Shown one piece after another: positions 44,470-52,693 of a stretch of 64,000 bases of DNA (position 1 is the stretch's first letter; the number at the start of each line of letters is the position of its first letter). Origin of the DNA: an uncultured Faecalibacterium sp. Its GTDB lineage: Bacteria > Bacillota > Clostridia > Oscillospirales > Ruminococcaceae. Where the stretch lies: NCBI GenBank assembly GCA_934540955.1, contig CAKTCY010000002.1:29032-93031 (forward strand). Reading direction: 5' to 3'. The translations under genes were made by a program, and so were the position numbers. Below the pieces are notes generated by a model. The model was not told the DNA's origin. It was given only the letters and a program-made list of their open reading frames with translations, and searched no databases.

Positions 44470-44550
44470 TCAGTTCTCTTTGCGGATGCCGAACAGCTTG
44501 CGCAGAATGCCGCACAGCGCTTTCGGGCTGCGAATGACCACTACCTGCAT
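44470..44550 (-). CDS. spoVM: stage V sporulation protein M (26 aa)
   Basis: The 26-codon gene begins MQVVVIRSPKALCGIL and ends RKEN. Bacillus SpoVM is also exactly 26 residues, with the same I6, P9, K10, L12, G14, I15, R17 and G21 by alignment from memory; P9 is the residue needed to recognise the convex forespore membrane. It forms an amphipathic helix that anchors SpoIVA at the outer forespore membrane. It lies just downstream of thiN, the same place as in Bacillus, with GGGGTGGAG upstream and a terminator right after. Too short for ordinary gene callers. Confidence 0.85.
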   Translation of the reverse strand: MQVVVIRSPKALCGILRKLFGIRKEN

Positions 44551-44581
44551 CTCCACCCCGCCTTTCGCTCATGTTTACCCC

Positions 44582-44610
44582 ATTATAGCGTCTGACGGGC
44601 AAAAATGTTC
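44582..44610 (-). promoter_or_regulatory. promoter of spoVM (sigma-E-like / TATAAT)
   Basis: On the minus strand GAACATT (44610-44604), a 14-bp spacer and GCTATAAT (44589-44582) fit a sigma-E -35 well (six of seven) and the -10 moderately. TATAAT alone would suit sigma-A, but no good sigma-A -35 is visible. It gives spoVM expression independent of the upstream block. Confidence 0.5.
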
Positions 44611-44620
44611 CGGGAAGGGT

Positions 44621-45256
44621 TCAATCCGCGATGGTCTCCACCACCACAAGCGCACCCTGCCGGGTGCTGATGGTGATGCAGCTTGAGCCTTCGGCGTACT
44701 CGTTGCTCACGCCCAGCGGATAGCCTGCTGTGAGTACGGCATCCTCCAGTTCATAGAAGGAGCCTTTTTCATACACGCCCTCGGCGCACCCCTCCATGGG
44801 AAAGGCCGAAAAGTAGAAGAACTCCTCCTTGGGATAGCGGCGGCTCTCGCCCGGCAGCACAAAGGTGATGCGGGAGCGCTCGTCCTGCAGGGCGGCGCGG
44901 ATGCCGCGCTGCTCCAGTCCAAGGCCGGTGCACAGGTTTGCAAGGGTATGCTCTACCCGTTTGCCGCCCAGTGCGCCCAGCAAAAGCACCTCGTCAAAGC
45001 CCTTTTGCGCAGCAAGCTTTGCGGCATATTCGGTATCGGTGTCGTCCTTGACGTGGGGCAGTACCACGATATCGTCCGTATCCTGCTGCGGACAGGGAGC
45101 GGAATCAAAATCACCTACAATGACATCCGGCTTACAGCCCAGCCGTTCGCAGTTGCGGTAGCCTGCATCGCAGGCGATAATAAAATCATCGCTGCGCAGC
45201 AGGCGCTTGAGCTCCGGCTGCACCGGGCAGGCGGAAAGGATCACACAACGGGACAT
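44621..45256 (-). CDS. thiN: thiamine diphosphokinase
   Basis: The 211-aa enzyme transfers diphosphate from ATP to thiamine. DDFIIACDAGYRNCERLG, DVIVGDFDSAP, VLPHVKDDTDTEYA and LLGALGGKRVEHTLAN are the signature blocks. It follows rsgA by 18 bp, as in Bacillus apart from the missing rpe. Start ATG, usual length. Confidence 0.93.
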   Translation of the reverse strand: MSRCVILSACPVQPELKRLLRSDDFIIACDAGYRNCERLGCKPDVIVGDFDSAPCPQQDTDDIVVLPHVKDDTDTEYAAKLAAQKGFDEVLLLGALGGKRVEHTLANLCTGLGLEQRGIRAALQDERSRITFVLPGESRRYPKEEFFYFSAFPMEGCAEGVYEKGSFYELEDAVLTAGYPLGVSNEYAEGSSCITISTRQGALVVVETIAD

Positions 45257-45274
45257 CTTATTCTTCCTTCCGTA

Positions 45275-46153
45275 TTACACTTTCGGGCGCTGCCAATCCT
45301 TGACATCCTTTACCTCGTCGTACATGGCGCAGTAGCTGTCGTACCGGGTCTGGGAAAGCTTGCCCTCTGCCAGCGCAGCCCGCACAGCGCAGCCCTTTTC
45401 GCTGCGGTGGGAACAGCCGGTAAACTGGCACTGACCCAGATAAGGCCCGAGCTCCGGGAAGGCGTGCTCCAGATTCTCCTTGGGGATGAACCCGGCACGG
45501 TTGGCTTCCAAGCTGGCAAAGCCCGGGGTGTCGGCAATGCGTCCGCCGTAGGCTTCAAAGATGGTCACCTCGCGGGTGGTGTGGCGGCCGCGCCCCAGCT
45601 TCTGGCTGATGGCGCTGGTCTCACGGGCAGCGTCCGGCAGCAGCGCGTTCAGCAGGGTGGATTTTCCCACGCCGGAGTTGCCGCAAAAGGCGCACAGCCT
45701 GCCGTTGATCCACTGCTTTACTTCGTCTAGCCCGGCGCCGCTTTCGTAGTCGATGCGGATAAACGGCAGGGTGGACTTTGCATAGGCGTTTGCCAGAAAA
45801 TCCGCCTCAGCAAGGTCGCTTTTGGTGCACACCACCACCGGCTGCACGCCCTTATCCACCGCAATGGCCGAAAGTTTATCCAGCACCAGCGTGCTGGGGG
45901 TGGGCTGGGTGGTGCTGGCCACAAGGAACAGCACATCCAGATTTGCCACCGGCGGGCGCACAAAAACGTTTTTTCGGGGCGCTATCTGCGCAATGACTGC
46001 TGCACCGTTTTCGGTCTCCAGCGTCACCTCATCCCCTGCCACGGGGGTGATCTTCTGCTTGCGGAAGATACCGCGGGGCTTGCACTCCACGATGCCGTCC
46101 GGCGTTTTTACATAGTAAAAGCCGCCAATGCCTTTTACGATATAACCGTTCAT
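45275..46153 (-). CDS. rsgA: ribosome small-subunit-dependent GTPase RsgA
   Basis: The 292-aa protein has an OB-fold N-terminus, a circularly permuted GTPase (CTKSDLAEA = G4, then GNSGVGKST = G1, then DTPGF = G3) and a C-terminal zinc segment CQFTGCSHRSEKGCAV. RsgA checks 30S maturity late in assembly. I start at ATG 46153, six bases from GGAGG; the ATG at 46159 would sit directly on it. It follows prkC by 12 bp. Confidence 0.95.
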   Translation of the reverse strand: MNGYIVKGIGGFYYVKTPDGIVECKPRGIFRKQKITPVAGDEVTLETENGAAVIAQIAPRKNVFVRPPVANLDVLFLVASTTQPTPSTLVLDKLSAIAVDKGVQPVVVCTKSDLAEADFLANAYAKSTLPFIRIDYESGAGLDEVKQWINGRLCAFCGNSGVGKSTLLNALLPDAARETSAISQKLGRGRHTTREVTIFEAYGGRIADTPGFASLEANRAGFIPKENLEHAFPELGPYLGQCQFTGCSHRSEKGCAVRAALAEGKLSQTRYDSYCAMYDEVKDVKDWQRPKV

Positions 46154-46165
46154 GCACATCCTCCG

Positions 46166-48046
46166 TCAGCCCAGCAGCGAGGACCACCAGTCCAGAATAC
46201 CGCCGCCGGTGGAGCTGCTGGAGCCCGGCTCGCCGCTGCCGCCGGTGCTCTCGCCGCCGGTAGAACCTTCACCGGTAGTGCCGGAGGTGCCATCGCCGCC
46301 CGGCTGCTCCGGCTCCTGTGCCGGTGCAGCGCCTGCGCTGACTACAACGTTTACGCGGCTGTTCAGCTTTGCGGTGGTACCTGCCGCCGGGCTCTGGCTG
46401 AGCACCGTGCCTGCGGGCTGGTCGCTGTATTCTTCGCTCTGGCTGCCAAGACCCAGATGGTTCTGCACCAGCAGGGTGCGGGCATCCTCCACGCTCATAC
46501 CGGTAAGCGAGGGCACCTTGGTGGTGGTAGCTACCTGCGGACGACTGATATAAAGGATGACCGTGGAGCCTGCTGCCACCTGCGTGCCAGCGGCAGGGTC
46601 GGTGCGGATGACCGCACCGGAGGCCACGGTGGTATCCACAGCCTGCGTGACCAGCACCGAAACGCCCAGTGCCTTGAGCTGCTGCTCTGCATCAGTCTGC
46701 ACATAGTTGGTCAGATCCGGCACAGTGACATACTGGGTGCCCAGACTGACGGTCAGCGTTACGCTCTGACCCTCGCGGACGGTGCGGCCGGACACCGGCG
46801 ACTGCTTATAGATATAACCGGCCGCATAGTTGCTGTTATACTCCTCTTCCCACGCCGGGGAGATCTGGCCGGATGCGATCTGATCCGTGGCCATGGCCTG
46901 ATCCTTGGTCATGCCGATATAATCCCCAAGGGTGACATCGGCCTTGTTATTCATCAGGTTGGAGGAATCGTTCAGGATCATCCAGCACAGTGCCATGCAG
47001 GCCAGTGCAAAGGCAATGGTGATGCCGAACAAGGCCGGCAAAAAGACGGTGCGGCGCTTTTTGCCCTGCTTGCCTTTGCCGTTTTTACGGGGAGTAGGCT
47101 GTTCGTTCTGACGGATCGCGCGGTTCTGGTTCATGGTACGTTTCACCACCTTTTCGGGTGCTTCTTCTGTAATATACTGATATTCAAACAGCACGGAGGG
47201 GTTCTGCACATAGGTATCCAGTGCTTCCAGCATAGCCTTTGCCGAGGGATAGCGGTTCTGGGGAAGCTTGGCCATAGCCTTTTCGGTGATCTCCACCAGC
47301 GCATAGGGCACCTCCGGTGCCAGCTCGTGCAGCGAGCGGGGCTCGTCCGAGATCTGCTTGATGGCAACCTCCACCACATCGTCTGCATCAAAGGGCAGAT
47401 GACCGGAAAGCATCTCGTACATCATGACACCTACCGAGTAGATATCACTGGTGCGGTCGGTCTCGTCGCCTTTTGCCTGCTCCGGGCTGATATAATGCAC
47501 GCTGCCCATCGCCTTACCGGCCAGCATCTGGTTATCTGCCCGGGAAATGCGGGCGATGCCGAAGTCCATCATGCGCAGCTGGCCGTTATCCAGCAGCATA
47601 ATGTTCTGGGGCTTGATATCCCGGTGCACGATGCCGTTGGCGTGGGCGTGCTCCAATGCCTTGAGGATCTGGGAGATGAAATGCACGGTCTCCCGGCTGG
47701 AAAGCTTGCCGCCCCGCTCGTTGAGGTACTCCCGCAACGTCATGCCGTCCACATACTCCATAACGATATACTGGAGATTGTCGTTGACCGAAACATCGTA
47801 CACCTTGACGATGTTGGGGTGGTTCAGCAGCGAGATGGCCTTGGATTCGTTTTTAAAGCGGCGCACAAGATCCGGGTCGTGCATATATTCCTGCCGCAGC
47901 ACCTTGACGGCTACCACCGTCCCGGCAGGCACAGGGCCGTTCTGTCCCCGCATGACCGCCTTATACACGTTGGCCATGCCACCGGAGCCGATCAGCTCCT
48001 GCACCTCGTACAGGCCGTCCAGCCTTTTACCGATCAGGTTATCCAT
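46166..48046 (-). CDS. prkC: Ser/Thr protein kinase with PASTA domains
   Basis: The 626-aa protein has a Hanks-type kinase (1-275): GSGGMANV, catalytic Lys48 in VAVKVL, HRDIKPQN at 141-148 and DFG at 161-163. A juxtamembrane basic linker and membrane segment (about 334-357) lead to an extracellular part with about three PASTA repeats, then a glycine/serine-rich tail ending ILDWWSSLLG. Family members sense muropeptides or lipid II and control cell-wall growth or germination. It overlaps its phosphatase gene prpC by eight bases. Confidence 0.95.
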   Translation of the reverse strand: MDNLIGKRLDGLYEVQELIGSGGMANVYKAVMRGQNGPVPAGTVVAVKVLRQEYMHDPDLVRRFKNESKAISLLNHPNIVKVYDVSVNDNLQYIVMEYVDGMTLREYLNERGGKLSSRETVHFISQILKALEHAHANGIVHRDIKPQNIMLLDNGQLRMMDFGIARISRADNQMLAGKAMGSVHYISPEQAKGDETDRTSDIYSVGVMMYEMLSGHLPFDADDVVEVAIKQISDEPRSLHELAPEVPYALVEITEKAMAKLPQNRYPSAKAMLEALDTYVQNPSVLFEYQYITEEAPEKVVKRTMNQNRAIRQNEQPTPRKNGKGKQGKKRRTVFLPALFGITIAFALACMALCWMILNDSSNLMNNKADVTLGDYIGMTKDQAMATDQIASGQISPAWEEEYNSNYAAGYIYKQSPVSGRTVREGQSVTLTVSLGTQYVTVPDLTNYVQTDAEQQLKALGVSVLVTQAVDTTVASGAVIRTDPAAGTQVAAGSTVILYISRPQVATTTKVPSLTGMSVEDARTLLVQNHLGLGSQSEEYSDQPAGTVLSQSPAAGTTAKLNSRVNVVVSAGAAPAQEPEQPGGDGTSGTTGEGSTGGESTGGSGEPGSSSSTGGGILDWWSSLLG

Positions 48047-48788
48047 GGCGCACCTCCATCGGCTCTATTCCCACCAGCAGGGCGGTGATGTTGTCCGGGC
48101 CGCCGTTTTCGTTGGCGGTACGGATCAGAGCATCCGGCAGGTCGTAAAAAGACCCGCCGCGGAGCAGCTGCTCCAGCTGCTCTGTGGGCACGGCATTGGT
48201 CAGGCCATCCGTGCACAGCAGCAGAACATCCCCTGCCTGCAGCGCCACGGTGGTGAACTCCGGCTCCAGCCGGTAATCCACGCCCAGCGCCCGGGTGATG
48301 ATGTTTTTCTGCGGGTGATGCTCTGCCTGCTCCTGCGTGATGGTGCCGCAGTCCACCAGCTCCTGCACATAGGAGTGGTCGTGGGTCAGCTGCGCCAGCT
48401 TACCGTCCCGGTAGAGGTAGGCGCGGGAATCGCCCGCGTGGCTCAGATAGGCCTTGCCGCCGCGCACCAGAGCGCAGACGGCAGTGGTGCCCATACCGGC
48501 CAGAGACTCCTCCCGCAGTGCCTTCTGGAACACATAGCGGTTGGCGCTGAGCAGCGCCTTTTTTAAAAAGGCCTCCTCTTCGCCGGGGATGCACTGGCTG
48601 TACTGCTCCTGAAAGCAGCGCTCGATGACGCTGCACGCACACTGCGAGGCTTCCCGCCCGCCGCGTGCGCCGCCCATGCCATCGCATACCAGCGCCCATG
48701 CTGCATCGCCGGGCAGCTCTCCTGCGCGGTAATCATCCTGATTGTCCTGCCGGACGCGTCCTACATCCGTTTTTCCTGCAAGTTTCAT
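48039..48788 (-). CDS. prpC: PP2C-type Ser/Thr phosphatase
   Basis: The 249-aa Mg/Mn-dependent phosphatase has GRVRQDNQDDY, CDGMGGARGG (metal-binding Asp), GTTAVCALV, SHAGDSRAYLY, LLLCTDGLTN and GPDNITALLV, all PPM-family motifs. It reverses phosphorylation by the adjacent PrkC. The gene follows rlmN by 16 bp and overlaps prkC by eight bases. Confidence 0.94.
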   Translation of the reverse strand: MKLAGKTDVGRVRQDNQDDYRAGELPGDAAWALVCDGMGGARGGREASQCACSVIERCFQEQYSQCIPGEEEAFLKKALLSANRYVFQKALREESLAGMGTTAVCALVRGGKAYLSHAGDSRAYLYRDGKLAQLTHDHSYVQELVDCGTITQEQAEHHPQKNIITRALGVDYRLEPEFTTVALQAGDVLLLCTDGLTNAVPTEQLEQLLRGGSFYDLPDALIRTANENGGPDNITALLVGIEPMEVRHG

Positions 48789-48804
48789 AGGTTTCTCCCT
48801 CTAT

Positions 48805-49845
48805 TTATGCCTTGCCGTTCATTTCGTCGCGGCGCAGCTGACCGCAGGCGGCGCTGATCTCGCTGCCAAGGCGGCGGCGCACCGTGGCGTTTACGCCAAG
48901 GCTTTCAAGCTTTTGCTGGAACCGGCGCACATTGGCTGCATCCGTAGCGGAATACGGACTGCCGTCCACCGGGTTGATGGGAATCAGATTTACATGAGCA
49001 CCCATGCCCCGGATCAGGTCTGCCAGCTGCTTTGCGCAGACATCAGAATCATTGACACCGCGCACCATGGAATATTCAAAGCTGACCCGGCGTCCGGTGG
49101 TCTCCTGATACCGGCGCACGGTCTGGATCAGCTGCTCCACCGGGTAGGCATCGTTGACCGGCATCATGCTGCTGCGGATCTGGTTTGTGGGTGCGTGCAG
49201 CGAGATGGAAAGGGTGAGCTGCAGCTTTTTCTCCGCCAGCTGGTCGATCTTGGGCACAAGGCCGCAGGTGGAAAGGCTGATGTTGCGCATTCCGATATTG
49301 ACGCCCTCGGGCGAGGTGATATTCTCCAAAAAGCGCATCACCTCGTCAAAGTTATCCAGCGGCTCGCCGATGCCCATGAGCACGACATGCGAGATGCGCT
49401 CGCCGATATCCTTCTGGGCAGTGTAGATTTCGGAGCAGATCTCGCCTGCTTCAAGGTTGCGCACCCGCCCCGCCTGCGTAGAGGCGCAGAACCGGCAGCC
49501 CATGCGGCAGCCCACCTGTGTAGACACGCACACGGTATTGCCGTAGTGATAACGCATGACAACGGTCTCGATGCAGTTGCCGTCCGCCATGCGCAGCAGA
49601 TACTTTACAGTACCGTCCTTGGCCTCCTGACGGCGCTCGATCTGCGGTGCAGCGATATAAAAGGCTTCCTCCAGCTTTGCCAGCAGGGTCTTGGGCTGGT
49701 CGGTCATGGCAGAAAACTCGGTGACCAGCTTCTGGTGCACCCAGTGGAAGATCTGCTTTGCCCGGAAACCCGGCTGTCCCAGCGCTTTCAGTTCAGCAGT
49801 CAATTCTGCCAGCGTCAGGGAAGAAATACAGCGTTTTTGTTCCAT
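48805..49845 (-). CDS. rlmN: 23S rRNA (A2503-C2) / tRNA (A37-C2) methyltransferase RlmN
   Basis: The 346-aa radical-SAM enzyme has the CxxxCxxC cluster site at Cys113, 117 and 120 (VGCRMGCRFC), plus the RlmN N-terminal helical domain, GIGEPLDNFDEV, and a catalytic Cys near the end. It methylates C2 of A2503 in 23S rRNA. The gene is between rsmB and prpC, in standard order. Confidence 0.95.
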   Translation of the reverse strand: MEQKRCISSLTLAELTAELKALGQPGFRAKQIFHWVHQKLVTEFSAMTDQPKTLLAKLEEAFYIAAPQIERRQEAKDGTVKYLLRMADGNCIETVVMRYHYGNTVCVSTQVGCRMGCRFCASTQAGRVRNLEAGEICSEIYTAQKDIGERISHVVLMGIGEPLDNFDEVMRFLENITSPEGVNIGMRNISLSTCGLVPKIDQLAEKKLQLTLSISLHAPTNQIRSSMMPVNDAYPVEQLIQTVRRYQETTGRRVSFEYSMVRGVNDSDVCAKQLADLIRGMGAHVNLIPINPVDGSPYSATDAANVRRFQQKLESLGVNATVRRRLGSEISAACGQLRRDEMNGKA

Positions 49846-49886
49846 TCTGTTCTCCTATAAGAGGATGCGACCCGCAAAGGTCGTGC

Positions 49887-51218
49887 TTATTGCGTTGCGG
49901 CGGCTTTTTGCAGTACGCACAGGAAAAAGCCGTCCATACCGGTGCGGGTGGGCACCGAAAGGCAGCCGTGCTCCCCTGCCGTCATTCCGGCAGGCAGCGG
50001 CACCTCCGGTGCGCAGACCGTAAATTCCGGGTGACGCTGCAAAAAGGCTGCGATCTGCTGCTGATTCTCTGCCGGGTCGATGGTGCAGGTGGAATAGACC
50101 AGCCGCCCGCCCGCCTTGAGCAGCGCCGCAGCGGTATCCAGAATTGCCGCCTGTGTGGCAAGCAGCTCTGCCTGCCGGGCAGCTTCCAGCTTTTTATAGC
50201 GCAGATCCGGCTTTTTTGCCAGAATGCCCAAGCCGCTGCAGGGCACATCCGTCAGGATGCGGTCTGCCATGGGCAGTGCAGGGTTCGGCTTGGTGGCATC
50301 GTTGCACAGGGTGTGCACCCCGGCAAAGCCCATACGATCCACAGCGGTGCGGATCAGCCCCACACGGTTCTCTGCCGCGTCACAGCTGTACAACTCTCCG
50401 GTGCCCTGCATCTGCTCGGCCAGCAGAATGGTCTTGCCGCCGGGGGCAGCGCACAGGTCCAGCACCGTCTCGCCGGGGGCTGCACCCACGCAAAGGGCTG
50501 CCAGCTGACTGGCCTGTCCCTCCACATGGTAGTACCCCTGCCGGAACAGCTCGTTGTCTGCCGGGCTGCCCGCAAACCGTGCCAGCACACTGCCGGGCAC
50601 AATGCCCTGCCGCACCTCTGCTGCGCCCTGCTCTGTGAGCAGCGTGCATAGCTGTGCAGCGCTGGCTTTGAGGGGGTTTGCGCGCAGGCTGGTCAAGCCG
50701 CCATCGGCCTGATAGGTCAGGATGCCCAGTGCTTCGTCCGGGTAGTTTTTGTGGAGAAATTCCGCCACATCCCGCCCGGCAGAGCCTAAAACCATCAGGC
50801 GCTGGATCTCGTCTGTAAAAACGGCAGTGTCCAAATCAAAGTTGCAGGCCTTGCGCAGCACGGCGTTGACAAGGCCGGAGGCGCTGGATTTTTTAAAGGT
50901 GCGGGTCAGTTTGACCGCCTCGTTCACCGCTGCGGAGACAGGCACCTGCATATAACGTGCCTGTGCCAGTGCAGCGCGTAAAATCTCCCGCACAGGTGCA
51001 TCCAGCTTTGCCAGACCCTTGGGCAGAAACTGCTCCAGAATATAGTCCAGTGTGCCGCGGTGCTCCAGCACGGTGTAGAAGATGGCACTTGCAAAGGCCT
51101 TATCCCGGCCTTCCAGCTTCTGACGCCTGAGCTCTGCGTCCAGCACCAGATTGGAAAAGCCGTCCTGCTCCTGCCGTACCAGTGCAGCGACTGCCGCCGC
51201 ACGCGGATTTGCGGCCAT
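49887..51218 (-). CDS. rsmB: 16S rRNA (cytosine-967-C5) methyltransferase
   Basis: The 443-aa protein has an N-terminal NusB-like RNA-binding domain (1-140) and a C-terminal SAM methyltransferase domain: VLDLCAAPGGKTILLAEQM, and the catalytic Cys in TDVPCSGLGIL. The ATG overlaps the fmt stop by one base (TGATG), implying coupled translation. Normal length. Confidence 0.94.
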   Translation of the reverse strand: MAANPRAAAVAALVRQEQDGFSNLVLDAELRRQKLEGRDKAFASAIFYTVLEHRGTLDYILEQFLPKGLAKLDAPVREILRAALAQARYMQVPVSAAVNEAVKLTRTFKKSSASGLVNAVLRKACNFDLDTAVFTDEIQRLMVLGSAGRDVAEFLHKNYPDEALGILTYQADGGLTSLRANPLKASAAQLCTLLTEQGAAEVRQGIVPGSVLARFAGSPADNELFRQGYYHVEGQASQLAALCVGAAPGETVLDLCAAPGGKTILLAEQMQGTGELYSCDAAENRVGLIRTAVDRMGFAGVHTLCNDATKPNPALPMADRILTDVPCSGLGILAKKPDLRYKKLEAARQAELLATQAAILDTAAALLKAGGRLVYSTCTIDPAENQQQIAAFLQRHPEFTVCAPEVPLPAGMTAGEHGCLSVPTRTGMDGFFLCVLQKAAATQ

Positions 51219-52138
51219 CAGAGGCTATCCCCCGTTTTCAGGCGCAGACCCGCTGCAAAGGCAGTGCCGTCCATGGGCTTTTTGCCCTCCGGCACGACCT
51301 CCAGCAGCTGGATAGCGCCCTCGCCGCAGGCTACGGTCAGGGGCTTTGTGGCCAGCACCGTGCCGGGAGCTTCGCCGTTGGCGGCAGCCAAGCGGCAGGA
51401 CATCACCTTGAGTTTTTTGCCGCCGGAGGTGATGAACCACGCACCCGGCCAAGGGTTCATGCCGCGCACCCAGTTGTGGATGTGGGCGGCAGAGTCGGTA
51501 AGGTGGAACTCTGCCATCTCCTTATTCAGCATCGGGGCAAGGGTAGCGTTCTCGTGTTCTTGCGGCACAGCCGTCAAAGTACCGGCAGCGATCTGAGGGA
51601 TGGTCTCACACAGGGCTGCGGCGCCCACGGCGGTAACGCGGTCGAACAATTCGCCGCTGGTCTCCTCGGGGTCGATGACGATCTTTTTGCAGTACAGCAC
51701 ATCACCGGTATCCAGCCCCTCGTCCATCTGCATGATGGAAACGCCGGTCTCGATGTCACCGTTCAGCACAGACCACTGCACAGGGGCGCTGCCGCGATAC
51801 TTCGGCAGCAGCGAAACGTGCAGATTGATGCAGCCGTAGCGGGGCATTTCCAGCACGGACTTCGGCAGGATGCAGCCATAGGCCACCACTACGATTAGCT
51901 CCGGGGCGAGGGCGCGGATGTTTTCATCCTCGCTGCCGTCCCGCAGGGTGCGGGGCTGGAATACGGGCGTGCCGTGCGCCAGTGCCACCTCCTTGACCGG
52001 CGGTGCGGTGAGCACCTGCTTGCGGCCGACCGGCTTATCCCGCCGGGTGTACACGGCACAGATCTCATGCCCGGCGGCATACAGGGCTTTCAGGCACTCG
52101 GCAGCAATATCCGGCGTTCCCATGAACAAAATGCGCAT
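51218..52138 (-). CDS. fmt: methionyl-tRNA formyltransferase
   Basis: The 306-aa enzyme formylates initiator Met-tRNA using 10-formyl-THF. MRILFMGTPDIAAECLKAL at the N-terminus, HVSLLPKYRGSAPVQW with catalytic Asn/His/Asp context, QMDEGLDTGDVL, and the C-terminal OB domain are visible. Codons upstream of MRILFMG are shadow. Its ATG overlaps the def stop. Confidence 0.95.
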   Translation of the reverse strand: MRILFMGTPDIAAECLKALYAAGHEICAVYTRRDKPVGRKQVLTAPPVKEVALAHGTPVFQPRTLRDGSEDENIRALAPELIVVVAYGCILPKSVLEMPRYGCINLHVSLLPKYRGSAPVQWSVLNGDIETGVSIMQMDEGLDTGDVLYCKKIVIDPEETSGELFDRVTAVGAAALCETIPQIAAGTLTAVPQEHENATLAPMLNKEMAEFHLTDSAAHIHNWVRGMNPWPGAWFITSGGKKLKVMSCRLAAANGEAPGTVLATKPLTVACGEGAIQLLEVVPEGKKPMDGTAFAAGLRLKTGDSL

Positions 52139-52674
52139 CAGTTGTTTCCTTTCGCTTCGCGGGCGGCCTTTTTGCCTTCCTCGGTATCCTCGTAGAAGTA
52201 CTCGCTGGACTCCATGATGGTGATGCCGTCCAGATGGTCGTTCTCGTGCTGGATGCAGCGGCCCAGCAGACCGTCGGCCTCCAGCTCGAACCATTCGCCG
52301 TTGCGGTCCTGTGCACGCACCTTGACGGCAACCGGGCGGGTCACAGCGCCGTTGTGTCCCGGGAAGGACAGACAGCCCTCGTAGGCGGTCTCCTCTTCCT
52401 CAGAAACGGCAAGGATCTCGGGGTTGACGAAATCAATGAACTTGTACTCGTAATCCTCGGGGATCTCCTCCGGGGCGTCGGTGGTATCCCACACCACGAA
52501 CAGGCGGCGCATCATGCCCACCTGCGGGCCTGCCAGACCCACACCGTCGGCGGCGATCATGGTCTCGCGCATATCGTCCAGCAGGGTGGCCAGACGGTCG
52601 TCAAAATTGGTCACAGGGCGGCAGACCTTGTTCAGGATGGGGTCGCCTTCTTTAACAATATTACGGATAGCCAT
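52138..52674 (-). CDS. def: peptide deformylase
   Basis: The 178-aa metalloenzyme removes N-formyl groups from new proteins. Motif 1 GVGLAGPQVG at 54-63, motif 2 EGCLSFP (metal Cys101), motif 3 QHENDHLDG (His143, Glu144, His147). It starts at MAIRNIVKEG after TGGAGG. Partner of fmt next door; usual priA-def-fmt order. Confidence 0.96.
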   Translation of the reverse strand: MAIRNIVKEGDPILNKVCRPVTNFDDRLATLLDDMRETMIAADGVGLAGPQVGMMRRLFVVWDTTDAPEEIPEDYEYKFIDFVNPEILAVSEEEETAYEGCLSFPGHNGAVTRPVAVKVRAQDRNGEWFELEADGLLGRCIQHENDHLDGITIMESSEYFYEDTEEGKKAAREAKGNN

Positions 52675-52693
52675 AATGGTACCTCCAGTTTTA

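Noticed and set aside
46457-48088. 543-codon plus-strand frame over prkC
   Set aside because: Antisense shadow of the kinase gene.
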